A stretch of 16,586 nt of DNA, from NCBI GenBank assembly GCA_027306845.1, contig DAHUYY010000011.1:1-16586 (forward strand), read 5' to 3'. This DNA is from Vulcanimicrobiota bacterium. Its GTDB lineage: Bacteria; Vulcanimicrobiota; Vulcanimicrobiia; Vulcanimicrobiales; Vulcanimicrobiaceae. A program made the position numbers and the translations under genes. Below the pieces are notes generated by a model that was given only the letters and a program-made list of their open reading frames with translations, made no database searches and was not told the DNA's origin. Shown one piece after another: positions 8,225-15,768 of this stretch (its first letter is position 1; each line of letters starts with the position of its first letter).

Positions 8225-8238
8225 GCCTACCCCTAGGC
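8225..8238. repeat. Second short inverted repeat beside the operator candidate
   Basis: GCCTA-CCCC-TAGGC has perfect 5-bp arms and starts one base after the 19-bp inverted repeat. It lacks a T tract on either strand. It may be part of the same control region or a weak RNA hairpin at the end of the pstB transcript. Confidence 0.3.
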
Positions 8239-8277
8239 TGCTGGAACACTCGTGCAGAGGCAGAGGTTGCCGAAAAA

Positions 8278-9072
8278 CTAACCGTAACGGCCGGTAATAT
8301 AATCCTCGGTCCGCTTATCTTTCGGCTTCGTGAAGATATCCGAGGTGGTGCCGCTCTCGATGAGCTCCCCGGAGAGAAAGAAGGTCGTATGATCGCTGAT
8401 GCGGGCGGCCTGTTGCATGGAATGGGTGACGATCACCACGGTATACTCGCGCTTGAGATCCTCGATGAGATCCTCGATTTTGCTCGTCGCAATCGGGTCG
8501 AGCGCCGAGGCGGGTTCGTCCATTAAAATGACCTCGGGGTCGACTGCCAGACAGCGCGCGATACAGAGTCGCTGCTGCTGCCCACCGGAGAGCTGGAGGG
8601 CAGGCCGGTCGAGCCGATCCTTGACTTCGTCCCAGAGCGCAGCGCTGCGGAGCGAGCGCTCGGCGACCTCGAGCAGGTGCTCGCGTCGTTTTTCCCCGTG
8701 AATGCGCGGCCCGTAGACGACGTTCTCGAAGACCGTTTTCGGAAACGGGTTCGGGCGCTGAAAAACCATGCCGATGCGGTGCCGGATCGAGACCGGGTCG
8801 ACGTCGGATGCGTAGATATTCTCGCCGTCGAGCAGCACCTCGCCCTCGACACGCGCGCCGGGCGTCAGATCGTGCATGCGATTGAGCGCGCGCAGAAAGG
8901 TCGATTTTCCGCAGCCCGACGGGCCGATGAGCGCCATGACGCAATGCTCGGCGACTCCGAGCGACGCCTTTTTCATGGCATGAAATTGTCCGTAAAATAC
9001 ATCTACGTTTTGAACGATCAACTTCTCGGCGCGCTCTTCGCGCAAGTCGACCGGCGACATCGTCGGAATCAT
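8278..9072 (-). CDS. pstB: Phosphate ABC transporter ATP-binding protein PstB
   Basis: This is the ATPase that drives high-affinity phosphate import by binding the PstC/PstA membrane pair on the cytoplasmic side; with PhoU it also signals phosphate status to PhoR. It has 264 residues. Walker A is GPSGCGKS (50-57), the Q-loop Gln is 105 in GMVFQRPNPFP, the signature is LSGGQQQRL (161-169), Walker B is VILMDEP (181-187) and the switch His is 217. The pair RPNPFPKTVFENVVYGPRIHG is typical of PstB, not of general ABC ATPases. ATG 9072 has AGGAGAG close upstream; an in-frame ATG five codons in is less well placed. It follows phoR by 79 bp. No pstS, pstC, pstA or phoU is in the window, so its membrane partners must be encoded elsewhere. 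Confidence 0.95.
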   Translation of the reverse strand: MIPTMSPVDLREERAEKLIVQNVDVFYGQFHAMKKASLGVAEHCVMALIGPSGCGKSTFLRALNRMHDLTPGARVEGEVLLDGENIYASDVDPVSIRHRIGMVFQRPNPFPKTVFENVVYGPRIHGEKRREHLLEVAERSLRSAALWDEVKDRLDRPALQLSGGQQQRLCIARCLAVDPEVILMDEPASALDPIATSKIEDLIEDLKREYTVVIVTHSMQQAARISDHTTFFLSGELIESGTTSDIFTKPKDKRTEDYITGRYG

Positions 9073-9151
9073 ATGCTCTCCTGCTCCCCACCACTATGCG
9101 ACATGGCGAGTCGAAATTCCGCGTTATGGCTCCATTAAAGAGCGCGCCCGC

Positions 9152-10330
9152 CTAGTCACGCGCTATGCGGAGGATCGGCAGGCGCACGACAAAGGTCGCG
9201 CCGTGCCCCAACATCGATTCGGCGGCGATGCTACCCCGGTGCGCCTCGACGATTCCCTTGACGATGGCGAGCCCCAGCCCGGCACCGCCGTGTTCGCCCT
9301 CGCGTGCGCGCGACGGGTCGCCGACGTAGAAGCGTTCGAAGATGTGGGGGAGGCTGCGATAGGGGATCCCATCTCCGCTGTCGCGCACGCGCAGCACCGC
9401 CTCGGAGCCCTCGGCGTCGATCTCGATCGCAATCTCTCCGCCGGTCGGCGTGTGTCGCAACGCGTTATCGATGAGGTTGACGAACACTTGCGCGAGCCGG
9501 TCGGGGTCGCCCTCCAAACGCACCGGACGGACCGCCCTTACCTCAAGGTTGACGCCCTTCCCAAGTGCCGCCGGTTCGAAGCTTCCGGCAATCGAGCGGG
9601 CAAGCTCCTCGATATCGACCTCGCGTAGGCGCAGACGAATATGCCCCGATTCGGTGCTCGCCTGCTCGAGAAAACGAGCGACCAATTCGGTGAGTCGATC
9701 GACTTGTGCGAGCGCTTGCGGAAGAAAGAGCGCACTCGCTTCAGCATCCCCTGAATCGAGCACGGTCTCGATCATCAGACGAATCGACGAAAGAGGCGTC
9801 CGCAACTCATGCGAGACGTTACTGAGAAATTCGGTTCGCGCTCGTTCCAGCCGCGCAACCTCGGTGCGATCGATCGCAACGAGTACCACCCCACGCGGCC
9901 CGCGCGCGTCGGGCGGAAGCGGCGTTGCCGAGATCGCGAAGGTCCGCTGACGCCCGGGCTCGCCGAGTTGTAGCGTTTCGAACGATGCCTCACCCTGCAG
10001 GGCATCGAGCGTGCGTCGTTCGATTGCCACATTGGGGATCGCGCGTAAAATGTGCTCTCCCACCGCGCTCTTGCGATCGAACCGAAATATCCTTGCCGAA
10101 GAGCGGTTTGCAAAAGCGATACGCAGGTGTTCGTCGACGAGGACAACACCCAGCGGCAAACGATTGAGGATTCGCCGAAGATCGCGCAAGAGCGGGGCGC
10201 GTTCGGCCTCCTGACCCGCAGCGGCCGGCACGACCAGCTCGTCGGGCGAGCGGCGCGCGCTGCGCGCCCACCATCCCACCGCAAAGCCCACAATGAGAGC
10301 GATCGCCGCAGCGACCGCGGCGACCGACAT
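9152..10330 (-). CDS. phoR: PhoR-like sensor histidine kinase
   Basis: A 392-residue membrane kinase. One transmembrane helix (about 3-22) with a WWARSARR stop-transfer end anchors it; there is no second helix and no periplasmic domain. Cytoplasmic parts follow in order: a PAS domain (about 50-155), dimerisation/phosphoacceptor SNVSHELRTPLSSI (170-183, His174), and the ATPase domain with N box VNLIDNALRHTP (284-295), G1 DSGDGIP (317-323), F box FERFY (331-335) and G2 GGAGLGLAI (348-356). This layout matches PhoR, which reads phosphate through the Pst/PhoU complex rather than by binding ligand outside. It starts 6 bp after the response-regulator stop codon, so the two are co-translated partners. 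Pst adjacency supports the phosphate assignment; without it the call would be only 'OmpR-type kinase'. Confidence 0.88.
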   Translation of the reverse strand: MSVAAVAAAIALIVGFAVGWWARSARRSPDELVVPAAAGQEAERAPLLRDLRRILNRLPLGVVLVDEHLRIAFANRSSARIFRFDRKSAVGEHILRAIPNVAIERRTLDALQGEASFETLQLGEPGRQRTFAISATPLPPDARGPRGVVLVAIDRTEVARLERARTEFLSNVSHELRTPLSSIRLMIETVLDSGDAEASALFLPQALAQVDRLTELVARFLEQASTESGHIRLRLREVDIEELARSIAGSFEPAALGKGVNLEVRAVRPVRLEGDPDRLAQVFVNLIDNALRHTPTGGEIAIEIDAEGSEAVLRVRDSGDGIPYRSLPHIFERFYVGDPSRAREGEHGGAGLGLAIVKGIVEAHRGSIAAESMLGHGATFVVRLPILRIARD

Positions 10331-10336
10331 CGTGCC

Positions 10337-11050
10337 TTACCCCCGGAACATGTAGCCGCGGCTGCGGACGGTAACGATATGGCGCGGATTGCGCGAATCG
10401 ACTTCGATTTTTTCGCGCAACCAGCGCACGTGCACGCTGATTGTCTGATGCTCGCCGTCGAAATCGTAACCCCAAACTTTATCCAACAGCGTTTGCCGCG
10501 TCACGACCCGCCCGTGATTTTCCATCAACAGGCGCAACAAGCTGAATTCTTTCGGCGCGAGCGCAACCTCTTCTCCCCGCACGACCAAACGCTGCCGCGA
10601 CGGATCGAGCGTAATCTCGCCGAGCGTCAGGGTTTCGTCGGGGCCGACCACCAACGGGCCGCCGCGCCGTAAGCGCGCTTTTACCCGGGCAAGAAATTCA
10701 TGCAAGGCGAAGGGTTTGGTAACATAATCGTCGGCACCGAGTTCGAGCGCGAGAACCTTGTCGATCTCCTGGTCCTTTGCGGTGAGCATAATGATCGGCA
10801 CCGTCGAAAATTTACGAATTTCCTTGCATGCCTCAACGCCGTCGAGCACCGGAAGCATGATATCGAGCACGACCAGATCGGGCTCTTCTCGTTGCGCGAG
10901 CGAGACGGCAGTACGCCCGTCGCCTGCGGTCACGACGCGATAGCCGCTCCGTTCCAAATTAAAACGCAGCGTTTGCAAAATCGCCGATTCGTCGTCGACC
11001 ACGAGAATTTTTTTGTCAAAGTCGGCTTGTTTCGTAAATGTTCGTTGCAC
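10337..11050 (-). CDS. phoB: PhoB-like OmpR-family response regulator
   Basis: A receiver plus winged-helix DNA-binding protein, expected to be phosphorylated by the adjacent kinase and to control phosphate-starvation genes. Counting from the GTG start, the acidic pair is in ILVVDDE (about 15-21), the phosphorylated Asp is 63 in VVLDIMLP, the switch Thr is in MLTAKD and the conserved Lys is in YVTKPF (110-115). The output domain shows the OmpR pattern LAPKEFSLLRLLMENHGRVV, VWGYDF and VHVRWLREKI, ending RSRGYMFRG. There is no ATG near the N-terminus. A TTG at 11056 would overlap the upstream stop, but AGGAG (11059-11063) is only 2 nt from it and a well-placed 8 nt from the GTG at 11050, so I choose GTG, giving 237 residues. 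The phosphate role rests on neighbours phoR and pstB. Confidence 0.9.
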   Translation of the reverse strand: MQRTFTKQADFDKKILVVDDESAILQTLRFNLERSGYRVVTAGDGRTAVSLAQREEPDLVVLDIMLPVLDGVEACKEIRKFSTVPIIMLTAKDQEIDKVLALELGADDYVTKPFALHEFLARVKARLRRGGPLVVGPDETLTLGEITLDPSRQRLVVRGEEVALAPKEFSLLRLLMENHGRVVTRQTLLDKVWGYDFDGEHQTISVHVRWLREKIEVDSRNPRHIVTVRSRGYMFRG

Positions 11051-11052
11051 GA

Positions 11053-11934
11053 TCAATGCTCCTGCGCTCCGTAGAGCTTCGCGATCGCCGTATAATCGCG
11101 CTTACCGTCGGTCTCGGCCTGTAGCGTGTAGAGTTGGTGTGCCAGCGCCGCTTGCGGCATGGGGTGCCCTAACGATCGCGCCGCATCGAGCGCCGCTGCG
11201 AGATCTTTGCGTAGTAAGTCCATAGCGAACCCTCCGTCGAATCCGGCTCCCAACCACGTCTTGGGAATCCACTGTTCGAGAACGTAATTCGAAGCGGTCG
11301 CGCTTTTCAGAACTTCGCGCACCGCATCGAGATCGGCCCCGGCTTTGCGTGCGAACATCAGGGCTTCGGCATTGGCGATCATGATGCTCGCGATCGCAAT
11401 TTGATTCACGAGCTTTACCGTTTCGCCCATGCCGACCGGGCCGAGATGGTGCGGCGTCCCCATCGCTTCGAGCACGGCGCGGACGCGCGCAAAGTGCTCG
11501 TCGCTTGCGCCGACCATGATGGTCAACGTGCCGCTCTGCGCTCGCATCGGCCCGCCGCTGACGGGCGCATCGACAAAACCGATGCCGCGCTGCGCGAGCC
11601 GTTCGGCGAAACGACGCGACGCGACGGGCGAGATCGTCGACATGTCGACGACGATGCTTCCTTCGCGCAGTCCCTCTGCGACGCCGTGCTCGCCGAACAG
11701 CGCATCCTCGACCTGCGGTGCATCGGGTACGCAGAGCACGACGATATCGCTCTCGGCTGCGACCGCGCCCGGGTGCGCCACCGCTCGCGCTCCGCTCGCA
11801 GCGAGCCTTTCAAGCGGGGTGCGGTTGCGGTGCGCGGCGGCGACAACGGGAAAACCGGCGCGCAGCAAGGCGTGCGCCATCGGCTCGCCCATAGCGCCGA
11901 GCCCGATAAAACCTACAGTTGTGGGGGATGACAT
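11053..11934 (-). CDS. 3-hydroxyisobutyrate dehydrogenase family oxidoreductase
   Basis: A 293-residue beta-hydroxyacid dehydrogenase (3-hydroxyisobutyrate / tartronate-semialdehyde / glyoxylate-succinic semialdehyde reductase family), cytoplasmic. It shows the dinucleotide motif GFIGLGAMGEPMA (8-20), substrate-binding DAPVSGGPMRAQSGTLT (122-138), catalytic Lys174 in GMGETVKLVNQ (168-178) and the C-terminal all-helical domain with MDLLRKDL (238-245). The residues after strand 2 are His-Arg-Asn-Arg (35-38) rather than an acidic residue, which favours NADPH. The exact substrate cannot be read from sequence. ATG 11934 lacks a strong Shine-Dalgarno sequence. It is the first gene of the minus-strand cluster; phoB begins 2 nt after its stop codon. 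It is divergent from the aldolase gene across 11935-12061. Confidence 0.9.
   Translation of the reverse strand: MSSPTTVGFIGLGAMGEPMAHALLRAGFPVVAAAHRNRTPLERLAASGARAVAHPGAVAAESDIVVLCVPDAPQVEDALFGEHGVAEGLREGSIVVDMSTISPVASRRFAERLAQRGIGFVDAPVSGGPMRAQSGTLTIMVGASDEHFARVRAVLEAMGTPHHLGPVGMGETVKLVNQIAIASIMIANAEALMFARKAGADLDAVREVLKSATASNYVLEQWIPKTWLGAGFDGGFAMDLLRKDLAAALDAARSLGHPMPQAALAHQLYTLQAETDGKRDYTAIAKLYGAQEH
11059..11063 (-). promoter_or_regulatory. Ribosome binding site deciding the phoB start
   Basis: The minus strand reads AGGAG inside the last codons (Gln-Glu) of the upstream dehydrogenase gene. It is 8 nt before GTG at 11050 and 2 nt before TTG at 11056, so it supports the GTG start and suggests coupling between the two genes. 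Confidence 0.6.
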
Positions 11935-11983
11935 CGCACCAGGCGTTTATCGCTCCCGGCGCGCCCTTCCTCGTCCTGGGCTC

Positions 11984-12031
11984 GGGCATAGGGGCGGGCC
12001 TCCGGCCGGACGAAGCCCCGGCCCCATGCCT
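11984..12031 (+). promoter_or_regulatory. Stable leader hairpin covering an ATG upstream of the aldolase gene
   Basis: On the plus strand GGCAT-A-GGGGC (11985-11995) pairs with GCCCC-ATGCC (12021-12030) through ten pairs with one bulged A, plus a possible G-U pair at the base. Inside, GGGC (11996-11999) pairs with GCCC (12015-12018), and the loop holds the palindrome TCCGGCCGGA (12001-12010). The ATG at 12026 lies within the stem. No T tract follows, so it is not a classical terminator. It is either a regulatory mRNA leader or a DNA control element in the divergent intergenic region. Confidence 0.4.
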
Positions 12032-12061
12032 ACACCGACTCGTCGTCCAACCTTCGACGAC

Positions 12062-12934
12062 ATGAACCTCTCCACGGGCAAGCGCGCCCGTCTCCACCGG
12101 CTGATGTACGAACATGGCCCCGCGAACGGCACGCTGATGATCCTGCCGATCGATCAGGGCCTCGAGCATGGGCCGATCGATTTCTTCGACAACCCGGATT
12201 CGCTCGATACCGATTGGATCTATCGCCTTGCCGTCGAAGGGCGTTTCTCGGGGATCGCGCTGCACGTCGGCCTTGCCGAAAAATATCACCGCCACTATGC
12301 CGGCCGCGTTCCGCTGGTGCTGAAGGTGAACGGGAAGACCAATCTCCCCCCCGACGACGAGGCATTCTCATCGCTGACCTCCGGCGTCGAGGATGCGGTG
12401 CGCCTGGGAGCCGACGCCGTCGGCTACACCCTGTACGTCGGCAGCCCCTCGCAAGATGTCGATATCGCGCAATGCAACGAAATACGCCGTGAATGCGAGC
12501 GCTACGGCATGCCGCTGATCGTCTGGTCCTATCCGCGTGGAAGCGCGGTGAAGGCAAAGGGCGGCGTCGATTCGCTCTACGCAATCGATTATGCCGCGCG
12601 CGTTGCCTGCGAGGTCGGGGCGGATATCGTAAAGCTCAACGAGCCGAAATGGGAGCCTGAGGCTGCCTCGAAATCGCCGAAACCATACAATTCCTTGGCG
12701 TTCGACGATCTCGAAGGCCTCCGCCGCGTGGTTCGCTCGGCAGGGCGCACGCTGGTTTTAGTATCGGGCGGCAGCAAAATGGGTGATGAAGCGACGATCC
12801 ACAAAGCCCAGATCGCCATGGAGGCGGGCTGCGTCGGGCTGATTTTCGGCCGCAATATGTGGCAGCGACCGTGGGAGAGCGCGCTCTCGATGGCCGGGCG
12901 CATGCACGAGCTTATGAAGGGCTACGCCCAGTAG
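12062..12934 (+). CDS. Class I fructose-bisphosphate aldolase (DhnA/FbaB type)
   Basis: A metal-independent Schiff-base aldolase that interconverts fructose 1,6-bisphosphate with dihydroxyacetone phosphate and glyceraldehyde 3-phosphate in glycolysis/gluconeogenesis. Counting from ATG 12062 it has 290 residues: ILPIDQGLEHGP (27-38), VKVN-type strand VPLVLKVNGKTNL, VGYTLYVGS (120-128), WSYPRG (155-160), Schiff-base Lys191 in GADIVKLNEP, phosphate-binding LVSGGSKMGDE (233-243) and IFGRNMWQR (261-269). These align with the E. coli FbaB family. The frame is open far upstream across the divergent gene, but that is antisense sequence. ATG 12026 (adds 12 residues) is the main alternative; it is buried in a hairpin, and neither start has a Shine-Dalgarno sequence. 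Related LsrF/ADH-synthase aldolases share the fold. The nfu gene follows after 54 bp. Confidence 0.88.
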   Translation: MNLSTGKRARLHRLMYEHGPANGTLMILPIDQGLEHGPIDFFDNPDSLDTDWIYRLAVEGRFSGIALHVGLAEKYHRHYAGRVPLVLKVNGKTNLPPDDEAFSSLTSGVEDAVRLGADAVGYTLYVGSPSQDVDIAQCNEIRRECERYGMPLIVWSYPRGSAVKAKGGVDSLYAIDYAARVACEVGADIVKLNEPKWEPEAASKSPKPYNSLAFDDLEGLRRVVRSAGRTLVLVSGGSKMGDEATIHKAQIAMEAGCVGLIFGRNMWQRPWESALSMAGRMHELMKGYAQ

Positions 12935-12988
12935 CGCTTGCTCGCTAGCGAAACTTGCAGCCGAGCGCGAATGGTTTAAGAACCTACT

Positions 12989-13228
12989 ATGCATGAAACG
13001 ACAACCGAGTTGGCCGAGCGCGTCAACGCGGCCCTCGACAAGGTTCGGCCGGGAATCGCCGCCGACGGCGGCGAGGTCTGGCTCGTCCGGATCGACGGCT
13101 CGGTTGCGTTCGTGCAAATGCTCGGGGCGTGCGGCGGCTGCCCGGCATCGCATTTAACGCTCAAGGGAGCGATTGAAGCGATCGTTACCGCCGAAGTCCC
13201 GGAGATCACCGAAGTCGTGCAGGTCTAA
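12989..13228 (+). CDS. Nfu-type Fe-S cluster carrier (NifU C-terminal domain protein)
   Basis: A 79-residue protein consisting only of the NifU C-terminal domain. The family core is visible: a helix to ALDKVRPGIAADGGEVWLVRI (15-35) and GACGGCPASHLTLKGAIE (46-63) with the Cys-x-x-Cys pair 48/51 that binds a labile 4Fe-4S cluster between two subunits. Such proteins pass assembled clusters to apo-enzymes in the cytoplasm. The start ATG 12989 has no clear Shine-Dalgarno sequence; GGTT-TAAG-AACC lies just upstream. The gene is 54 bp after the aldolase stop codon and could be cotranscribed with it. There are no other isc/suf genes here. Confidence 0.92.
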   Translation: MHETTTELAERVNAALDKVRPGIAADGGEVWLVRIDGSVAFVQMLGACGGCPASHLTLKGAIEAIVTAEVPEITEVVQV

Positions 13229-13296
13229 CCGGCGCGACTTTTCCTTACCGCTACGTCTCACCCGCTCACGAACTCATAAATAACGAAGGAGAACGA

Positions 13297-15192
13297 ATGA
13301 TCCGTCGAACGATGACGGCGCTCGCTGCAGCAGCGTTCATAACGCTCGCTCCACATATCGGCGCCGCGGCGACTCCGCACTTGGTTCCCTCGCTCGCGAC
13401 TGCGAGTAATCCGGAAACGTTGCTACTCGATGCCCGCGAAGCACCGCGCGGCATCATGATCGCCCACCTCCATATCCCCGCGCGTGCGGGCACGTTTACG
13501 ATCGTCTATCCGAAGTGGATCCCCGGCGAACACGGGCCCACCGGACCGATCGGCGATCTCGACATGCTCTCGGTTCGCGTCAACGGTAATAAAGTTCCGT
13601 GGCGTCGCGACCTGGTCAATATGTATGCGTTCCACATCGCCGTCCCCGCCGGCGCAAATTCCGTCGACGTCACCTTCCGCGAGATCCTTAATTCTCCGGG
13701 CGACATGATGGGCACGAGCAAACTCGCCATCGTAAATTGGAACCGCGATATCCTCTATCAGAACAATACCAACAATCGCGACGTCATCGTAAAATCTTCG
13801 ATCATCCTCCCACAAGGTTGGCATTACGGAAGCTCGATGCCGGTGGCATCGCGCGTCGGCCAACAAATCAATTTTAAGCCGGTAACGCTGGCATTCATCG
13901 TCGATACGCCGCTGGACATGGGCCAATACGCTCGCAAGATCGTACTGTGGCAGCACGGCACCGCCAAACAGGTGCTCGATGCGTTCGCCGACCATCCCGA
14001 AGATCTCGATTTTTCGAGTAAGCTGATCAAAGAATACAAGCGGATGACGCCGCAAGCGCTCGCACTCTACGGCGCGCGCCATTGGTACGTCTACCACTCG
14101 CTCCTCACCCTCAGCAACAAAATCGGCTTCCAGGGGATCGAACACCATCAATCGAGCGACGATCGCGCTCCCGAAGACTTCATGACCAACCCCATGGAGC
14201 AGCTCGCCGCCGGCGACCTGCTCACACATGAGTTCTCGCACTCCTGGAACGGCAAATATCGCCGCCCCTTCGACCTCTATCAGCCGAACTTCCAGATCCC
14301 CGAGCGCACCGAGCTGCTCTGGGTCTACGAGGGCATGAACCAGTACCTCGGCGACCTGCTCTCGTTCCGTATGGGAATTCGCAAGACGTCGGAGTACCCC
14401 GAATATCTCGCCAGCATCTATGCGAGCATGGCAAACGAACCGGGCCGCGATTATCGCCCGATCATCGATCTCACCACCTCCGCTCCGTATCTCTATCAGT
14501 CGTACGGCGACTATACGTCGCTGCGCCGCACCGCGGGCGATTTTTACACCGAGGGCGAGTTGCTCTGGCTCGATGTCGATTCGATCATCCGCGAGAGATC
14601 GCACGGAACGAAATCGCTCGACACCTTCCTTCACCTCTACGCCGGCCCTCCGAATACGGGCCCGATCACCAAGCTCTACAACCGCGAGCAAATCGAAGCG
14701 CTGCTCAACAAGGTCGTGCCCTATAACTGGCACGCGTTCTTCCAAAAATACGTTTACTCCGTTGCCGTGCAACCTCCCGACGCTCTCGCACGGACCGGCT
14801 TCAAGCTGGTGTACACGGCAAAGCCAAACAAATTTATCCAAACGAATGAAACCCTGCGTCATTATGTCGATGCGTGGTATTCGTTGGGCTTACGTTTGGC
14901 AATGAACGGCGGCATCGGTGACGTTCGTCGTGGCTCTCCGTCGTGGACGGCGATGTTATCACCGCACGAACAGATCGTCGCGATCGACGGCCGCGCCTTC
15001 TCGGGCAAGGTCCTCACGCGTGCGCTCGTCCGCGCCGAGAAAAATAAACAGCCGATCTCACTCCTCGTGGAATCGGACGGCTACTTCAACTCGGTCAACG
15101 TCAACTATACCGGCGGTCCGCGCTACCCGCACCTCGTGCGGATCAAGGGCGTGCCGAACATGCTCGCTAAAATCATGGCGCGCAAGAAATAG
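13297..15192 (+). CDS. Secreted M61 family metallopeptidase (glycyl aminopeptidase-like) with PDZ domain
   Basis: A 631-residue zinc peptidase of MEROPS family M61. It has a signal peptide (MIRRTM; hydrophobic 7-19; cleavage near IGAAA, 21-25) and a beta-rich N-terminal domain (about 35-215). In the thermolysin-like catalytic domain, GFQGIEHHQSS (277-287) is followed by the zinc motif HEFSHSWNGKYRRP (311-324: His311, Glu312, His315). The downstream zinc ligand is probably Glu345 in LLWVYEGMNQYLGDLLSFR. A PDZ-like C-terminus occupies about 530-625 (VAIDGR, ALVRAEKNKQPISLLV). It probably acts in the periplasm or outside the cell on peptides. The ATG has an ideal AAGGAG five bases upstream. The downstream small gene begins directly after its stop codon. 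Confidence 0.93.
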   Translation: MIRRTMTALAAAAFITLAPHIGAAATPHLVPSLATASNPETLLLDAREAPRGIMIAHLHIPARAGTFTIVYPKWIPGEHGPTGPIGDLDMLSVRVNGNKVPWRRDLVNMYAFHIAVPAGANSVDVTFREILNSPGDMMGTSKLAIVNWNRDILYQNNTNNRDVIVKSSIILPQGWHYGSSMPVASRVGQQINFKPVTLAFIVDTPLDMGQYARKIVLWQHGTAKQVLDAFADHPEDLDFSSKLIKEYKRMTPQALALYGARHWYVYHSLLTLSNKIGFQGIEHHQSSDDRAPEDFMTNPMEQLAAGDLLTHEFSHSWNGKYRRPFDLYQPNFQIPERTELLWVYEGMNQYLGDLLSFRMGIRKTSEYPEYLASIYASMANEPGRDYRPIIDLTTSAPYLYQSYGDYTSLRRTAGDFYTEGELLWLDVDSIIRERSHGTKSLDTFLHLYAGPPNTGPITKLYNREQIEALLNKVVPYNWHAFFQKYVYSVAVQPPDALARTGFKLVYTAKPNKFIQTNETLRHYVDAWYSLGLRLAMNGGIGDVRRGSPSWTAMLSPHEQIVAIDGRAFSGKVLTRALVRAEKNKQPISLLVESDGYFNSVNVNYTGGPRYPHLVRIKGVPNMLAKIMARKK

Positions 15193-15768
15193 ATGACGCG
15201 CCGGAGGATCTTACGGGCCGCAGGGCTCGCGCTGCTCCTCCTGCTTGCGTGGCTGGGCTCCGGTTATATCGGAGCCCAGCGCGCGTGTGCGCACGACCCC
15301 CGCTTTGCCTGTTCGCCGCGCGATTCCGCGCATGCAATTCGCATCGCCGACCCGACAAAATCGTGGGCCTTCTACGGGCGGCTCGCACCGGGGCAACACG
15401 ACCGCTATCGCTTTCTTCTCCGGCATGCAGCGACGATTCCGTGGAATCTGCTCGTGGAAAAACACGATGCAACAGATCCGGCGCGCCCCGTGGCAACGCT
15501 CACTACCGCTTCGGGAAGGCTCATCGCCCGCGCCACTCTCGCGCGCGCGCAGGCGTTCTACGAGCCTTTCTCAGGAATCGATTATCTCTCGTCGCCGCCG
15601 GTAAATCTCCATCTGGCGCCGGGCAAATATCGCATCGAGATCGCGATGCAGGGCCCCGGATCGGCGCAGCGCTACGTGATGGCGATAGGCGCGCAAGAGC
15701 GTTTTGGGCTCTGGGAGATTCCCTACGTTTTCGGCGCCATCTCCCGCATTAGGACGCGCGGCTGGTAA
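15193..15768 (+). CDS. Exported or membrane-anchored small protein, unknown function
   Basis: Unrecognised 191-residue protein. MTRRRILR followed by a Leu-rich helix (8-28) is a signal peptide or anchor; Cys32 and Cys40 flank the mature start. The remainder is predicted beta-rich: SWAFYGRLAPGQHDRYRF (57-74) and VNLHLAPGKYRIEIAMQGPG (137-156) look like the outer strands of a pre-peptidase (PPC)-like or CBM-like sandwich, a resemblance only. The conserved-looking tail FGLWEIPYVFGAI (171-183) is followed by basic and aromatic residues. The ATG directly follows the M61 protease TAG (TAGATG) with no Shine-Dalgarno sequence, so it is probably translated by reinitiation and may serve the protease. 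Its 3' end overlaps the convergent zinc-ribbon gene by 20 bp. Confidence 0.75.
   Translation: MTRRRILRAAGLALLLLLAWLGSGYIGAQRACAHDPRFACSPRDSAHAIRIADPTKSWAFYGRLAPGQHDRYRFLLRHAATIPWNLLVEKHDATDPARPVATLTTASGRLIARATLARAQAFYEPFSGIDYLSSPPVNLHLAPGKYRIEIAMQGPGSAQRYVMAIGAQERFGLWEIPYVFGAISRIRTRGW

Noticed and set aside
11429..12061. Long in-frame upstream extension of the aldolase
   Set aside because: It is antisense to the hydroxyacid dehydrogenase gene and lacks aldolase-like sequence; the family begins near ATG 12062 or 12026.
12942..12984. Palindrome TCGCTAGCGA and GGTT-TAAG-AACC between the aldolase and nfu genes
   Set aside because: Neither is followed by a T run and both arms are short; no function can be supported.
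13423..14862. Minus-strand open frame of 479 codons opposite the M61 protease gene
   Set aside because: It is the mirror of strong codon bias in a clear M61 gene, with no recognisable motifs.
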